Positions 47,218-62,753 of a stretch of 64,000 nt of DNA are shown in pieces (positions within the stretch are counted from its first letter, which is position 1; each line of letters starts with the position of its first letter). Made by a program: the position numbers and the translations under genes. Origin of the DNA: Blasia pusilla (taxonomy: Eukaryota > Marchantiophyta > Marchantiopsida > Blasiales); contig CM114271.1 in NCBI GenBank assembly GCA_050084515.1, positions 41,540,001 to 41,604,000 on the forward strand, in the 5' to 3' direction. The notes below the pieces were generated by a model, which ran no database searches, was not told where the DNA came from, and saw only the letters and a list, made by a program, of their open reading frames with translations.

Positions 47218-47600
47218 GCAACCCGTCGGACTCCGACGGGTTGCAAAACCCAGCCTAGAAAGGGAGTGTGTCCTGCAACCCGTTGGACTCCGACAGGTTG
47301 CAAAACACACGCCAGAGTGTGAGTGGGTCCTGCAACCGGTCGGACTCCGACGGGTTGCAAAACCCAACCCCGAAAGGTTGTGTTTCCTGCAACTCGTTGG
47401 ACTCCGACGGATTGCAGCACCCACCCTAATAGGCCTTACCATAACCCCTGCAACCGGTTAGTCTCTGACGGGTTGTATATGGGCAACACTTTGGGTATCC
47501 ACGGATGCTGGGCAAAGCGTCTTAATGCTCAAAGACCCCTAAAAGAAAATTGCCTCGGTGACATCTTTCAATTGCAACCTGTCGGATTCTGTCGGGTTGC
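47218..47600. repeat. Palindromic 27-bp repeats, cluster 4 (tandem, 57-bp period)
   Basis: Units start at 47218, 47275, 47332, 47389 and 47450 (spacing 57, 57, 57, 61), and one more lies at 47574. The first is a perfect 13+1+13 palindrome. Here the spacers are also alike (aaaaccca.cc..gaaagg...tg), unlike cluster 3. The cluster lies in the presumed intron between the two methyltransferase segments (gttagt at 47174, tttgcag ending 47660). Confidence 0.95.
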
Positions 47601-47660
47601 TCTTGGAAGACCTCTTCCTCCCATCGATTCTAAGCTTATTTTTAGTGGTGTTGTTTGCAG

Positions 47661-48169
47661 ATCAATACTCCTACGTATATTGTTTTGTTAAATCGGAGCA
47701 CAGGCTCGAGGTTTTCGAGGTAAAGGATCATGTTGATCCAGGTTCAGATGGATACACTTTGAACAACCTGTCGAATTCACCCACTGGAATCATTGTCGAG
47801 AAAGGGGTGGCTATGCTTGGAGGGAGGGAAAAATCACCCGCTCACCTTCAGACATTGATGGAGTTGTGTTCGAGGCTAGATGATTTGGTGCTAGATTTGG
47901 TTGGTCTTTCTGGGGCAAATGTTAGAGTTGCTTGGCAGAGTGGGCGAAACATTCTCTGCCTTGAGGCAAGGAACACCTTGTTTGCACTTTTCCGGGAGGC
48001 AAAGTCATACTATGAGAGGATGATTGGCGTTTACAAGTCGCTTGCACGAGTAACGGAACTTGCATTTGAGCCACTGGTTATGCCACCATCCTCAATACCA
48101 ATTATCCCAAAAATGGGAAGGACAAGGCCAACGGTGATTCTCAAGGAGCTGTTGGATGATCATGAGTGA
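47661..48169 (+). pseudogene. Methyltransferase C-terminal segment (motif X and I side), right-hand copy
   Basis: Open from a TTTGCAG acceptor to a GA|GTGAGT donor. VDPGSDGYTLNNLSNSPTGI is followed by REKSPAHLQTLMELCSRLDD, LVLDLVGLSGANVRVAW, QSGRNILCLEARNTLF and a Pro-rich tail ending RPTVILKELLDDHE. The pattern 'KP..l...li...s..gdlVlD.faGsGt...Aa...gR..i.iE' is the C-terminal half of beta-class N4/N6 methyltransferases. The glycine loop is altered to GLSGAN. Compared with the left copy, the intron and last exon are missing and the inner inverted repeat starts at about 48190. Confidence 0.68.
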
Positions 48170-48189
48170 GTGTTGGTGCCTTGGATTTG

Positions 48190-48397
48190 AAGTGTTTTGG
48201 ACTTGAGATGATGTTGTCATGAAAGAGTTTGGCTACCATCAGTGATGAGTGTTTTGTTTTGTTGTGGAAAATCCCATCTCATGGATGAGTATTGATCAGA
48301 TGGCATATTTAATGCCTTTTGCATGAAGAGTCAAAAGTCCATAATGTCAACCAAATATTCTGAGAAGTTAAACCTTGAAGGGCACAAGAGTCTATTG
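48190..48397 (-). repeat. Inner inverted repeat, right arm
   Basis: Its reverse complement matches 40302-40500. It ends at ...gggcacaagagtctattg, directly where the nested LTR begins. Confidence 0.88.
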
Positions 48398-49704
48398 TGA
48401 TACCCACAATTTTGTAATTTTGAGATTTATACCTTTTGATTCAAGGAATGAAGACTCTATGAAGTAAAGGTTGTATATACAAGACTGATTTAGATATTAT
48501 GTTTGTGTATTGGAAGAATGAGTAATATTGAAATGGATCACGAAGCTCCTAGGACAAGGCAGAGAGGTAGAACATCAAGGATTTGCCTTAGAGGAGAGGG
48601 AAAAGCAGTAACAAAGTCTAAGGACTGAGAGCAAATCTTGGAAAAGACAACGAAGCCTTATTAAGAACCTGTTTACAAAGTGCTTCGCTCTTGAACGAAG
48701 CACGATGAAGAAGAAGAGGAAGAAGTACTTCGCTCATCAAGAAAGCACAAAGAACGAAGCACTTGGAACAAGAGCGAAAAACTCAACGCTTCGTCTTCAG
48801 ACCAAGAGGAAGAACTTCGTCCTCAAGGGAAGAAGAAGAAGTTCAGACTTCCCAACGAAGCTAAGACCCGACGTGATTTCAAGTGGCACACCGTTAGAAC
48901 AGTTAGGCTAGGAGGAGGTGTGACTTTTTGGACCAGATAGGAAGTTAGGACAGTTATGCCCAACGGATTCATAGAGATCATAGGAAAAGATAAGAGAACC
49001 GTAGATCAAGGTCGTTACAAACTCTCAATAGACACTAGATTCCTAAGAGACGCTTTAGATCTTTGGACCTACTACTACCTCGCAAGATATTTAAGGAGCA
49101 TGAAAGTAGCTATCATCATCATTCTTTCACAAAGTCTTTATGCTGTAGGAATGGTGTGAGCAAGGGAGTAGTACCCTCTCAAGCTTGTATACACTTTGAA
49201 GCTTTCTCATTCTTGATGGAGTAGTAAAGAACTCATTTCTTCATTTTGATGTGCGATGCATATGTCTGAAAATTCTTTTTGGGTTTGTAGAGTGAAGAGT
49301 GGATCAAGAGAACACTTTCATCATTAGAATAATCAACTTTGAGTTGTAAGAAATCTTTTCAATAGAGAGTAGCCTGCCTAGACGGATTGAGTTCTGAAAG
49401 TAGGAGAAGCCAGCTTCTTGTTGAGGTCTTTGTGAGGTTCTTTGATGTTGAGTAAAGATCTACCTAAGCATGAATGCAATTCCACTTGAGAGAATCGAGG
49501 AAAAAAATCTTGGTACTAATAGAGAGAAGAATACCATGATAAGTGATTGAATCCGAATTATACACACTTAACTACAACTATTGCAAGATAAATACCATCT
49601 TCAACTCTCTTTTCACATAATCATGATCCTCTTGGGGATCAAACTCATTAAATTACTGTAAAAAGACCAATTTGTATACTTCTTGTACATTACATATAGT
49701 TACA
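48396..49704 (+). repeat. Nested LTR (about 1.3 kb) of a second LTR-retrotransposon family
   Basis: It starts TGTGATACCC and ends TAGTTACA, six bases before a primer-binding-site-like sequence. It contains purine-rich cgaagcac words (48690-48850). It is unrelated to the gypsy LTRs at 4431 and 23123. Limits are inferred from TG...CA ends, the end of the inverted repeat and the primer site, since no second LTR is in the window. Confidence 0.6.
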
Positions 49705-49710
49705 AAATTT

Positions 49711-49729
49711 TGGCGCCGCTGCCGGGGAT
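49711..49729 (+). other. Primer-binding site of the nested retroelement
   Basis: tggcgccgctgccgggga closely resembles the primer-binding sequence seen just after the 5' LTR in many plant Ty3/gypsy elements of the Tat/Athila group, where minus-strand DNA synthesis is primed by a tRNA. Confidence 0.7.
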
Positions 49730-50110
49730 CATAAGATTTGCTGAAAAGGGAGAGGCTGATGGGTAACCCCGGGCCAAGGGAAGAAGCCTCATCGTCTAGG
49801 AGACCCAACCATCTAGTTCTCACCGAAGATCATCTCCTATCTCTAGCTATCCCCCTAAGACAATGGGATGGAAGAAGATAGTAATATTTTTGTTGCATTA
49901 GTACTAGAGAAGATAAAACAATTAATTAGTATTGTCAAAGAATCCGTTGCCGAACGATGCTTTGCCCATGAACGTTATTTATACTTGGTGATGACCCGAT
50001 ACTTCTGTTTATGGGAGGAAAACCTGGCAGTTAGATTGAGGGCACATTCACACTCCCATAGGAATTAGGAAGACCCAACTTTCTCTCCATGGATCGATAC
50101 CCTGTAGCAG
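49730..50110 (+). pseudogene. Truncated leader/gag start of the nested retroelement
   Basis: An ATG at 49759 opens a short frame (MGNPGPREEASSSRRPNHLV) that stops after about 40 codons. A second frame runs from 49868 to 50068. The element then stops where the outer inverted repeat starts (about 50110), so the rest has been lost. Confidence 0.45.
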
Positions 50111-50245
50111 TCTTGGGTTCGAAAATGTCAAAAAGTTGTGAAGAGAGGTTGTGGATTCCACCCTCTTTTTTTTTTATAAGAGAGACTCTCCTCTCTTCCT
50201 CTCCTCTCTTACTTTCTCCTGCCAGAATACAAGCCCCCAAGCTTG
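50110..50245 (-). repeat. Outer inverted repeat, right arm
   Basis: The reverse complement reads aagcttgggggcttgtattc, a GAGAGGAGAGGAAGAGAGGA tract, tctctcttataaaaaaaaaa and cacaactttttgacattttc, matching 39866-39990. Confidence 0.8.
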
Positions 50246-51010
50246 TGCTCGTCATATTTTTGAATGAAGCGTATGCGTTTCCACCTCAAGAATTCGGCTC
50301 GATTCTTTGCAATCCTGCAGAGCGGATCACGCACCCTACATTCTACTGCTCTTGCCTTCTGAGTGCTATTAAGTACTACTCTCCGCCCCTGTCCAATATC
50401 TGAAGGCTTTCTCCTGGCCTTGCACTTTGGAACAACCAAATCGATTGGGCATTTGTGCACTGTCTTCAAATGAAGATTGAATCTTTTCTTGCTGGCAAGT
50501 GGAGATGTGTACTGATTGTATTGCAAGCATTCCCATTTTTTGAGTGCAACAATACACGCATAGTAAACATTCAAGCCTCGCCACTCAAATGCGTTCCCAG
50601 ACGTGCAATATTTATGTACCTTGGTCGGGGCATGTGCACTTGCATCTTGGGAAGGTCTTTTTGAGGCCGGTGTACTCTTTGGAGAGAAATGTTCACGAGC
50701 CAAGTCTTTCCGTAACTCCGGTGCAGATGAATGGAATTTTTTTGGTTGTAACGTTATGGATTGTTGTCTCTGGGCTGCTTGCCTAGTGACCACAGTGAGC
50801 TCGATGAGTACAACTGGATGGCTGGTTTTTGAGGAAATGCTTAATCGTTTCTTCTTACCAGCTCTATTTCTGCGCATCTCTGCCCTCCTTCTCCTGAGGA
50901 CCTCCCATTGGGAATCATGAATCTAGTCAGAATCGTCACTTGAGGAATAATCCCAATCTCCATCGCCACCTTTGGACGCCCCCTCGCCAACAATCTTTGA
51001 AATTGTCATT
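50209..51010 (-). pseudogene. Unidentified basic protein, one in-frame stop
   Basis: A minus-strand frame of 222 codons (50877-50209) extends upstream in frame over one TAG near 50923 to about 51010 (MTISKIVGEGASKGGDGDWD). It is Lys/Arg-rich, and its middle has the segment WECLQY...KRFNLHLKTVHKC, which resembles a C2H2 zinc finger with an H-x4-H pair but an imperfect cysteine pair. The C-terminus (FLRWKRIRFIQKYDEHKLGG) runs into the outer inverted repeat, so the frame could be the end of the element's own gene or of a neighbouring transposon. I do not recognise the family. Confidence 0.4.
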
Positions 51011-51231
51011 GGACCACTTTTGATCCTATGTACCCGACCCTCTTCCACAATTCCCCAATTCACATCTATCTTCGGCATCCAACTGGAGCTCTAGTCTAGG
51101 CCTAAGAGCAATCAATTGAAGGCTACTACTCGTGAATTGTGAGGCGCAATGGTAATAACAACAAAATTGGATTAGGAACCTACGAACTACTAGTGGAGCA
51201 CCAGTCTTGAAAAAAATTCCTCCACCTAGCG

Positions 51232-51487
51232 TCGCCAACTCAAATTGTCGTATGCCTGCATGGGTCCCAAAATCCTCTCACCTCTATCTTCCCCACCCAA
51301 CTCAAATTGCCTTATGCCTTTCGGGAGTCCCTGATTTCTTAAATATCTATGTTCCCCACCCATCTCAGATTGCCTAATTCATGTCCCCCGTCCAAATCCC
51401 TCTCACGTATACGTTCCTTGCCCAACTTAGATTTCCTTGTGCCTGTGGGGAATCCCAAATTCCTCTCACGTCACTCTTTGGTGCCCA
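51232..51487 (+). repeat. Four diverged tandem repeats of ~64 bp
   Basis: Each unit runs 'caactcaaattgcct.atgcct....gggtccc.aa.tcctctcac.t.tat.ttcc.cacc'. Starts are near 51232, 51298, 51361 and 51423. Confidence 0.75.
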
Positions 51488-52206
51488 GCTAAATGTCATT
51501 ATACCCGAACTACAATCGATTCAAGGCTGATACCAGTGTTGCGTAATCCCCCAATGCAATTCCAAGGCAAGGCGCAATGGTGACAACAAACATCGTCAGC
51601 TGGGAACTGAGGAACTACAAGTGGAGTAGCATTCTAAAACGTCTAAAACAATTCTCCTCCACCCACCCAACTAGGAGTCCCAAATTTTCTGCAAGTCCCT
51701 GTAGAATGGCTGGCAGCGTTATATCGTTCAAGGTAGATTCGTTAATTCAAGGTTAAGTTCGTTTCTTATGGCGTTATATGGAGGATTTGGAATAATGGCT
51801 TCGAGCCGCTTTTTCCTTTCATTGGATTCAACGGTTGGGGTGGCGGCCATACATGTAGTGTGTATGATGCACATATTTTTCCCATCTTGCAAAATACGAA
51901 GAAGCCAAAGAACGTGGTGGTGTTTAGAAGCACAAAGAAGTACTAAGGCGTACTAAGGCTAAGGGGTACGCCTTTGTACTTTGGCTATGAGTACTAAAGC
52001 GAGTACAAAGGCCAGGGTACAAAGCCAAGGACCTGAAACGTGGCAAACTCAAGGAGGGTTGTTCTCCCTTTTCGCGATCCACAGTGACACACACAAACAA
52101 GCTGGTTGGAGACTTTGGAGGCCTGTGCGATGTCAAATTCTAGTATTCTCACACTACAGTTGGTCCAAAGTCATCACGTTGGAAGAGGTCTCTTGACTAA
52201 AGCGTC
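51488..52206. other. No gene recognised
   Basis: It includes a small zone of repeated 'gtactaa(a)g' words at about 51940-52025. No domain is seen. Confidence 0.45.
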
Positions 52207-52514
52207 ACTCACGTTTGACGCAATGGATGTTGTTTATATTGCTTGTAACTTGACATTGCCAGGTGGTAGGAAATGCAACAAGCGCTGGAACTAGATATTC
52301 TGTTCCAAGTGCGGGATGCATTATCCTGAGTATGCTTTCTCCTACCAGATGCGGGTGTATGTTGAAGACGAAAGCTGTAGAATTCAATGCACAATGTTCC
52401 AATATGCTAGGGAATTCTTGAAAATGGAAGCATTCGTCTTCCACGGGTTGACGTTGGAGGAGCAATGCATGATTTTGGCACCATTGCAAGGCACTCATAG
52501 GCCCATTTCCATAT
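52207..52514 (+). pseudogene. RPA1-like single-strand-DNA-binding C-terminal domain, fragment
   Basis: The frame FDAMDVVYIACNLTLPGG, RKCNKRW, a TAG at about 52293, IFCSKCGMHYPEYAFSYQMR, VYVEDESCRIQCTMFQYARE, FLKMEAFVFHGLT matches the zinc-ribbon OB fold at the end of the large replication protein A subunit. There, four cysteines (C-x8-C ... C-x2-C here) hold zinc within an OB fold. The homologous pattern is 'C...C NKKw ...fxC.kC ...P.yry...v.v.D.....c..F...a..l'. It stops at 52514. RPA-like genes are carried by some plant Helitrons, so capture by a transposon is possible. A single fragment with a stop is best called a pseudogene. Confidence 0.6.
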
Positions 52515-53290
52515 AAAAGAAAAGTGACGGTTGAAGGTGACTACGCAATTTCTTCATACATTATCGAAGGCATAATGGAGGGCCGATGTGCTAGCCCTCT
52601 AGCAGCATTTCCTATCGGAGAGGATGGGCAATTTTCTTTTAGTGGGGCTCTCGCCTTGTCACATATAAGCAGGACCATAGGAAGTACAACAATCACGATA
52701 AGAAAATGGGTACATCATTTGGGGTTGAAGGCTATACCAACATTATTATTGGACGAGGATGATGGAGGTGCAAATATGTTCCGTTTTCGTATTTGTAAAG
52801 TGACCGTGATGCAGTACTTATGCATCATCTCATTGGTGATGGTGAACTTGATAATGCTGAAATTCCTACTCCGATGATAGAAAGAGTAGGGTATAGGAAG
52901 CAAGGCAGAAGCAATTAGGTTCTGAAAGTTACTAGATGCTTATGGATGGGCAGACGGATATTGCTAAGGTTTTGGTAAGTGATATGTGCAATGGGAAGGA
53001 ATGATTGGCGGATTATCCCTAAATCCTCTACAATCACACCCACTGTTGGACAATGTTGAAGAAATTCAAACTATGCCTTGCGTATTGATTGTATATTTTG
53101 GATATGGTGGTTGGATTAGGTAGGATTGAAGTGCACTCTTAAGTGAATGCTTGCTGTAGCAAGAAAATATGCAAAAATATGGTGAATTGATCTAGTACAT
53201 GGATTGCTATGGAGTTTTGGATTTCATGACTGAAGCAATGTAGGATCTTAGTTTTTCTGTGTATGGGGAATGCCTCATGTACGAAGGCCA
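52515..53290. other. Possible continuation of the RPA-like fragment; otherwise no gene
   Basis: An open frame 52524-52877 follows directly, but I cannot identify it. The rest is AT-rich without coding signs. Confidence 0.35.
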
Positions 53291-54600
53291 AGGAGGTTTG
53301 TAGACTGTGGGATCAGAGTCTGGCTAGGGCACATACCATAAGAAATTGTTATACCAGGCAGGTTTGTAGACTAGGTGGAAAAAATCCGGAAAGAGCACAT
53401 AGCCTAAAAAAATGGAAAAACCAAGCAAGTTTGTAGATTGTGGGGAAAAAAATTATGTGTAGGGCACAATGCATATGTTGTTAAACCCTCGAAGGCTAAA
53501 TATTCATCGTCACCTAAACCCTTGAACTGTAGACATGTTGTACCCCCGATCAGTAGAAATTCATCATCATTGTGGAAAGTGGGAAATGGAAAAGTCTTGA
53601 AGGACTCCTTTGCACTATCTACATGATCTGAAGATTCAATCTAGGTCTGCCCTAAAGGGAATGTGTCATGTACCCCATAAATCTAGAATTGTAGGTTTGG
53701 GGTTGTGGGAATTGGAATAGTCTAGAAGGAATCCTCTGGACTATCTCCATGATGTGAGGATTAATTCCCTAATGTGATTATGTATCCCATAACTTTGAAA
53801 TTTGTGTAGCCCCCGATCTATACCAATTCATCATCATTTACTTCTTTGATTTGGGATTGTTGTAAATTCTTGCCCAAGTACTGTGAATCTGTGAAGGGCA
53901 CTTGGCCAAAAAAAAAAGGAAAAAACAAGAAGGTTTGTAGAATGTGGAGAAAAAATGTGTGTAGGGAACAATGCATATGTTGTTAAACCCCCGAAGGCTA
54001 AATATTCATCGTCACCTAAACCCCTGAATTGTAGACATGTTGTACCCCCCGATGTGTAGAAATTCATCATCATTGTGGAAAGTGGGAAATGGAAAAGTCT
54101 TGAAGGACTCCTCTGTACTGTATACATGATATGAAAATCCAATCCAGGTCCGCCCTAAAGGGAATGTGTCATATATCTCATAACTCTAGAACTATAGGTT
54201 TGGGATTGTGGGAGATGGAACAGTCCAGATGGAATCCTCTAGACTATCTCCATGATGTGAGGATAAAATGCCTAATGTGATTCTGTACCCCATAATGTGA
54301 TTATGTACCCCAGAACTTTGAAAATTGTGTAGCCCCCGATCTCTACCAATTCATCATCATTTGCGGGAAGCAATTTGGGATTGTTGTAAATTCCTGCCCA
54401 AGTACTTTGAATCGATTGACAGGCTAATGAGAATGTTGGAGTGGATAAAGCTTTAGGGTTGTGGGAAATGGAACAGTCCTGAAGGATTACTCTGGACTGT
54501 CTCCATGATGTGAGGATTGAATCTAGATTTTCCCTAAGGGGAATGTGTCATATACCCCATAACTCAAGAAGTTTTCTAGCCCCCGATCTCTAGAAATTGA
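53291..54600 (+). repeat. Large tandem duplication, ~507-bp period, 2.3 copies
   Basis: Unit 1 (about 53437-53943) and unit 2 (about 53944-54440) share long identical stretches such as caatgcatatgttgttaaac, aatattcatcgtcacctaaa and gaaatggaaaagtcttgaag. A shortened third unit follows at about 54440-54600. Within each unit a smaller theme (gtgggaaatggaa.agtc..gaaggan..ctctg.actgtctccatgat) occurs twice. Before it, 53291-53440 holds three ~70-bp repeats with ggtttgtaga.tgtgg. No coding function is seen. Confidence 0.85.
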
Positions 54601-55296
54601 TAATGTTATTCCGGGATGCGATTTCAAATATCGGAGTGTTATAGAAGATGATTGAACTGCCCAACGTTACTACGAGCTACTGAAAAATGGTTGGGGAGTG
54701 GCAAATGGAACAACCCAACAGGATTTCTCTAGACTGCCTTGACATTCCCTACAATTTGGAAGGTTGTAAGCGGTAATTTACAACTCCACATATCCCTGTA
54801 AGATTCAATTTCCAGATCCTTTACCCTAAACCCTCATGTTCCTCTACCAATGTTCTTCTTGCATACAGAAACTGTGTGGCATGTAGGCTAGGGACATTCA
54901 CCAGAAATTGGTGCGCAATAAGATGGGGCTTTACATAAAAATTGGTTGCCTCCAACCTAATTCTCAAATGCTATAACCCAACCTGGTGTGGTGTTTATGG
55001 CGCCAACCTATAGAATGCCCCGGTTTCAAAAACAAAAAAACAGAAACAAGCGGAAGACGAGAATGATTGAAAGAGGGTTGCAAGGGGTATATACAATCTT
55101 GGATGCTTGCTCCCTTGAGGAACTTACCATGGTTCCCTTCTCCTCGCGTTTATAACTTAAATTCGATGATGAGGGTTATATGGAGGCTATCATAGGACAT
55201 GAAAGTAGCGCAGAAAAAACTCGGGTCAGATATTGGAGTGTCAAATTTCTTTTCTCTGTTTCTGGTCCCTTAGCGCCAACTGGATGACCACAACCC
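54601..55296. other. No gene recognised
   Basis: Unique-looking sequence between two duplications. Nothing is supported. Confidence 0.4.
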
Positions 55297-56114
55297 TTTC
55301 ACTATGAAAACACGATCTAAGGAAGAACCAGGTGCAGGGAAAAACTCACAGGGTCATGGCGTGCACACACGAACGACTCACTTACCAATTTTGCCTTGGC
55401 CGTCTCCAATGTTTCTCCGTGTCCAAAGTTACCCTAATATCCGCCCAACCTTCGAGGTGTATGTAAAATAGGAGTGAAATAAAATTTCACTTTCTGCAAA
55501 CACTGATGATGGTTCCTCTGGCGATTCCTTACGCATGAAGTGAAAGTTTGTAGGCGGGGAGGGGGGATGCGGTCGATGTGCTCCACCTTCTTTCTTTCGT
55601 TTCTTTCGTGGTCTTTGCTGCAACATTCCATGGCATCCCCTGTCAAACAACAAGCAGCATCAAACGCCTCGTGCCTCAATGAGATTCAAAATTCTATCAA
55701 TTCCATGAATTTGCGCACTTGAACGTTGCTCAATTTGATCACTACGAAAACCCGATGCAAGGAAGAATCCGGTGCAAGGAAAATATTAGAAATGCAGGGC
55801 GTGCACACAAGAAGACCAACTTACCAGCGTAGCCTTGGCCGTCTCCAATGTTTCTCCGTCTGCAAAGTTACCCTAATATCCGCCCAACCTCCGTGGCATA
55901 CAGGTTTATGGACGCAGGAGTGAAATAGAATTGAACGGTCTGCTGCCGATCAGGATGATTGCTCAAGCATGAGGAGAAATTTGTAGGCTCGATGTGAAGA
56001 ACCTTCTTTTTTCCGTTTGTTTCGTGGTCTCTATCGCATGGATGATTGTCATTCCTTCGTCAAACAAGAACCATCATCACCCTAAACGCATCAATCTGAT
56101 CAATTCGCGCACTT
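55297..56114 (+). repeat. Tandem duplication, ~440-bp period, two diverged copies
   Basis: Copy 1 is about 55297-55722 and copy 2 about 55738-56114. Shared blocks include gccttggccgtctccaatgt, gttaccctaatatccgccca and ctttcgtttctttcgtggtc or a variant. In each copy gcgtgcacacacgaa...ctcacttacca resembles an antisense splice donor, so the unit may derive from the start of a minus-strand gene with an intron, duplicated. I cannot identify the gene. Confidence 0.75.
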
Positions 56115-57264
56115 GCTCGTGCCAAGACCCTCAGCTGCGCGCGCTGTGATGTCGGCATTGCCAAGCGTGGGTGGCATCGCCATGGCTGTCGATGGCATGT
56201 ATGGGCATCGGTATGCGGATACCATACCCATAGACATTGATTCATTGATGATGGTGATTCATGGATGCTGCATGATGGTGATGATCATGGTGATGGGAAA
56301 GGATAAGGTAATGATGTTAATCCCGTCATAGCCTCACGCCCGGCAGATAACAGTAGCGGTTATATGCCCAAAATCCCGTTCATAAGACATTTCTTGAGTC
56401 CGGCCCCAATCGCGGGTTTTAGTGGATATCCCGGGTTTAGATGGAATTGATCGCGTACGTGCGAGGGCTGTGTTTCCTATTCCTTGGCCTCTTACTTCCT
56501 GTAAGGGCCTTTCCCATTCCATTCTTTTTCATTCTCTATGCGACATCCGGTCATCCACTTTTCTGTCCTTGTGGGGGATTATTCTTAAAACGCTCATCGA
56601 CCTTTATCCTGTCATGAACTGACGTAAAAATTTACGTTGCAACGCGTGGCAGTAGTCTTCGAGTTTTCCCAGTTGTCCTGGCCATTTCAATGCGAATTCC
56701 AAAGTCGGTCTTGTGAGTCATTAAAGCATGTCCGAGCAGCTTTCTAAACCAGCGAGAAGAGGGGCTGGTCGTGGAAAGAGTTCCGTAAACTCGCGGTTAA
56801 CCTGTCAAGCTAAGTCACCGGAAGACGGCAAGAATGGGCCTAGGACGATGACGAATGGGAGTGGAGGAAAGGTGAGCAGGACTGGTTGAACATCCGCCAC
56901 GTGGATTCCTGCACTTGTCAGCTTGGGAAACCCGGGGAAAGCCACCACCGATTTATTCTTTATCCGTCTCGTTTGTCGCAAACTTACCGTCTGCCACATC
57001 TCAACCATAGGGGTTTCACCTCATCATGGGGACCGCTGCAGTGCTGCCGCGTGGCGTCTCACAGTGACCTGCCTCGAGGACCAGAGCCAGGAGCCGGGCG
57101 GACACAGGGACGGAACAAGCGATCCATCGAAGAGGAAGGGGTCATTCTGGTGTCGGTGAAAGAGAGCAGAAAATTTGGAGGAGTCTGAGTTGAGGCCAGG
57201 GGCAGCCACACGGAGTGTCGAGTCCACGCGATTTCCGACAGTCTTTCGACGAACGGATCCGCAA
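56115..57264 (+). other. Upstream region of the aminotransferase gene
   Basis: No recognised gene. The last part (about 57000-57264) is GC-richer and likely holds the promoter and 5' leader of the downstream gene. I see no clear TATA box. Confidence 0.45.

Positions 57265-62753
<5,489 letters not shown>

Larger units (their letters stand above)
43036..48175 (+). pseudogene. Coiled coil - ParB-like - N4/N6 DNA methyltransferase gene, multi-exon and broken
   Basis: Exon 1 (43036-43679) follows an ATG. It has a frameshift in a run of seven A at about 43044, then a long charged helix (EEIEQRERETIMRKYK and KQEEERETKLLADAEKAKKK) that should form a coiled coil. Exon 2 (43765-44237) is the ParB-like domain. 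Exon 3 begins at 45186 after an intron holding the palindromic array and continues with FLGEELVDEMLAKGAQIKKK and MQRYIAILNLELGPDFYKEL to about 46532. Methyltransferase segments follow at 46760-47171 and 47661-48169. I count at least eight in-frame stops and two frameshifts, so this copy is dead. The full protein would be near 1000 residues. ParB-like and N4/N6 methyltransferase domains are found joined in phage and bacterial proteins; the joined form in a plant transposon I do not recall. Domain calls are from motif reading only. Confidence 0.62.
39866..50245. mobile_element. Composite inverted-repeat element carrying a ParB-like/N4-N6 methyltransferase gene
   Basis: Two sets of inverted repeats bound this 10-kb region: an outer pair of about 125-135 bp (39866-39990 with 50110-50245) and an inner pair of about 200 bp (40302-40500 with 48190-48397). 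Inside are a minus-strand methyltransferase end (41782-42515), a fold-back (41030-41640), a plus-strand gene (43036-48175) and about 30 palindromes. An LTR and a fragment of retroelement leader (48396 to about 50115) sit between the inner and outer repeat on the right, which fits a nested insertion with local deletion. The overall unit as a single transposon is my inference; the repeats are seen directly. No DDE transposase was recognised. Confidence 0.6.
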
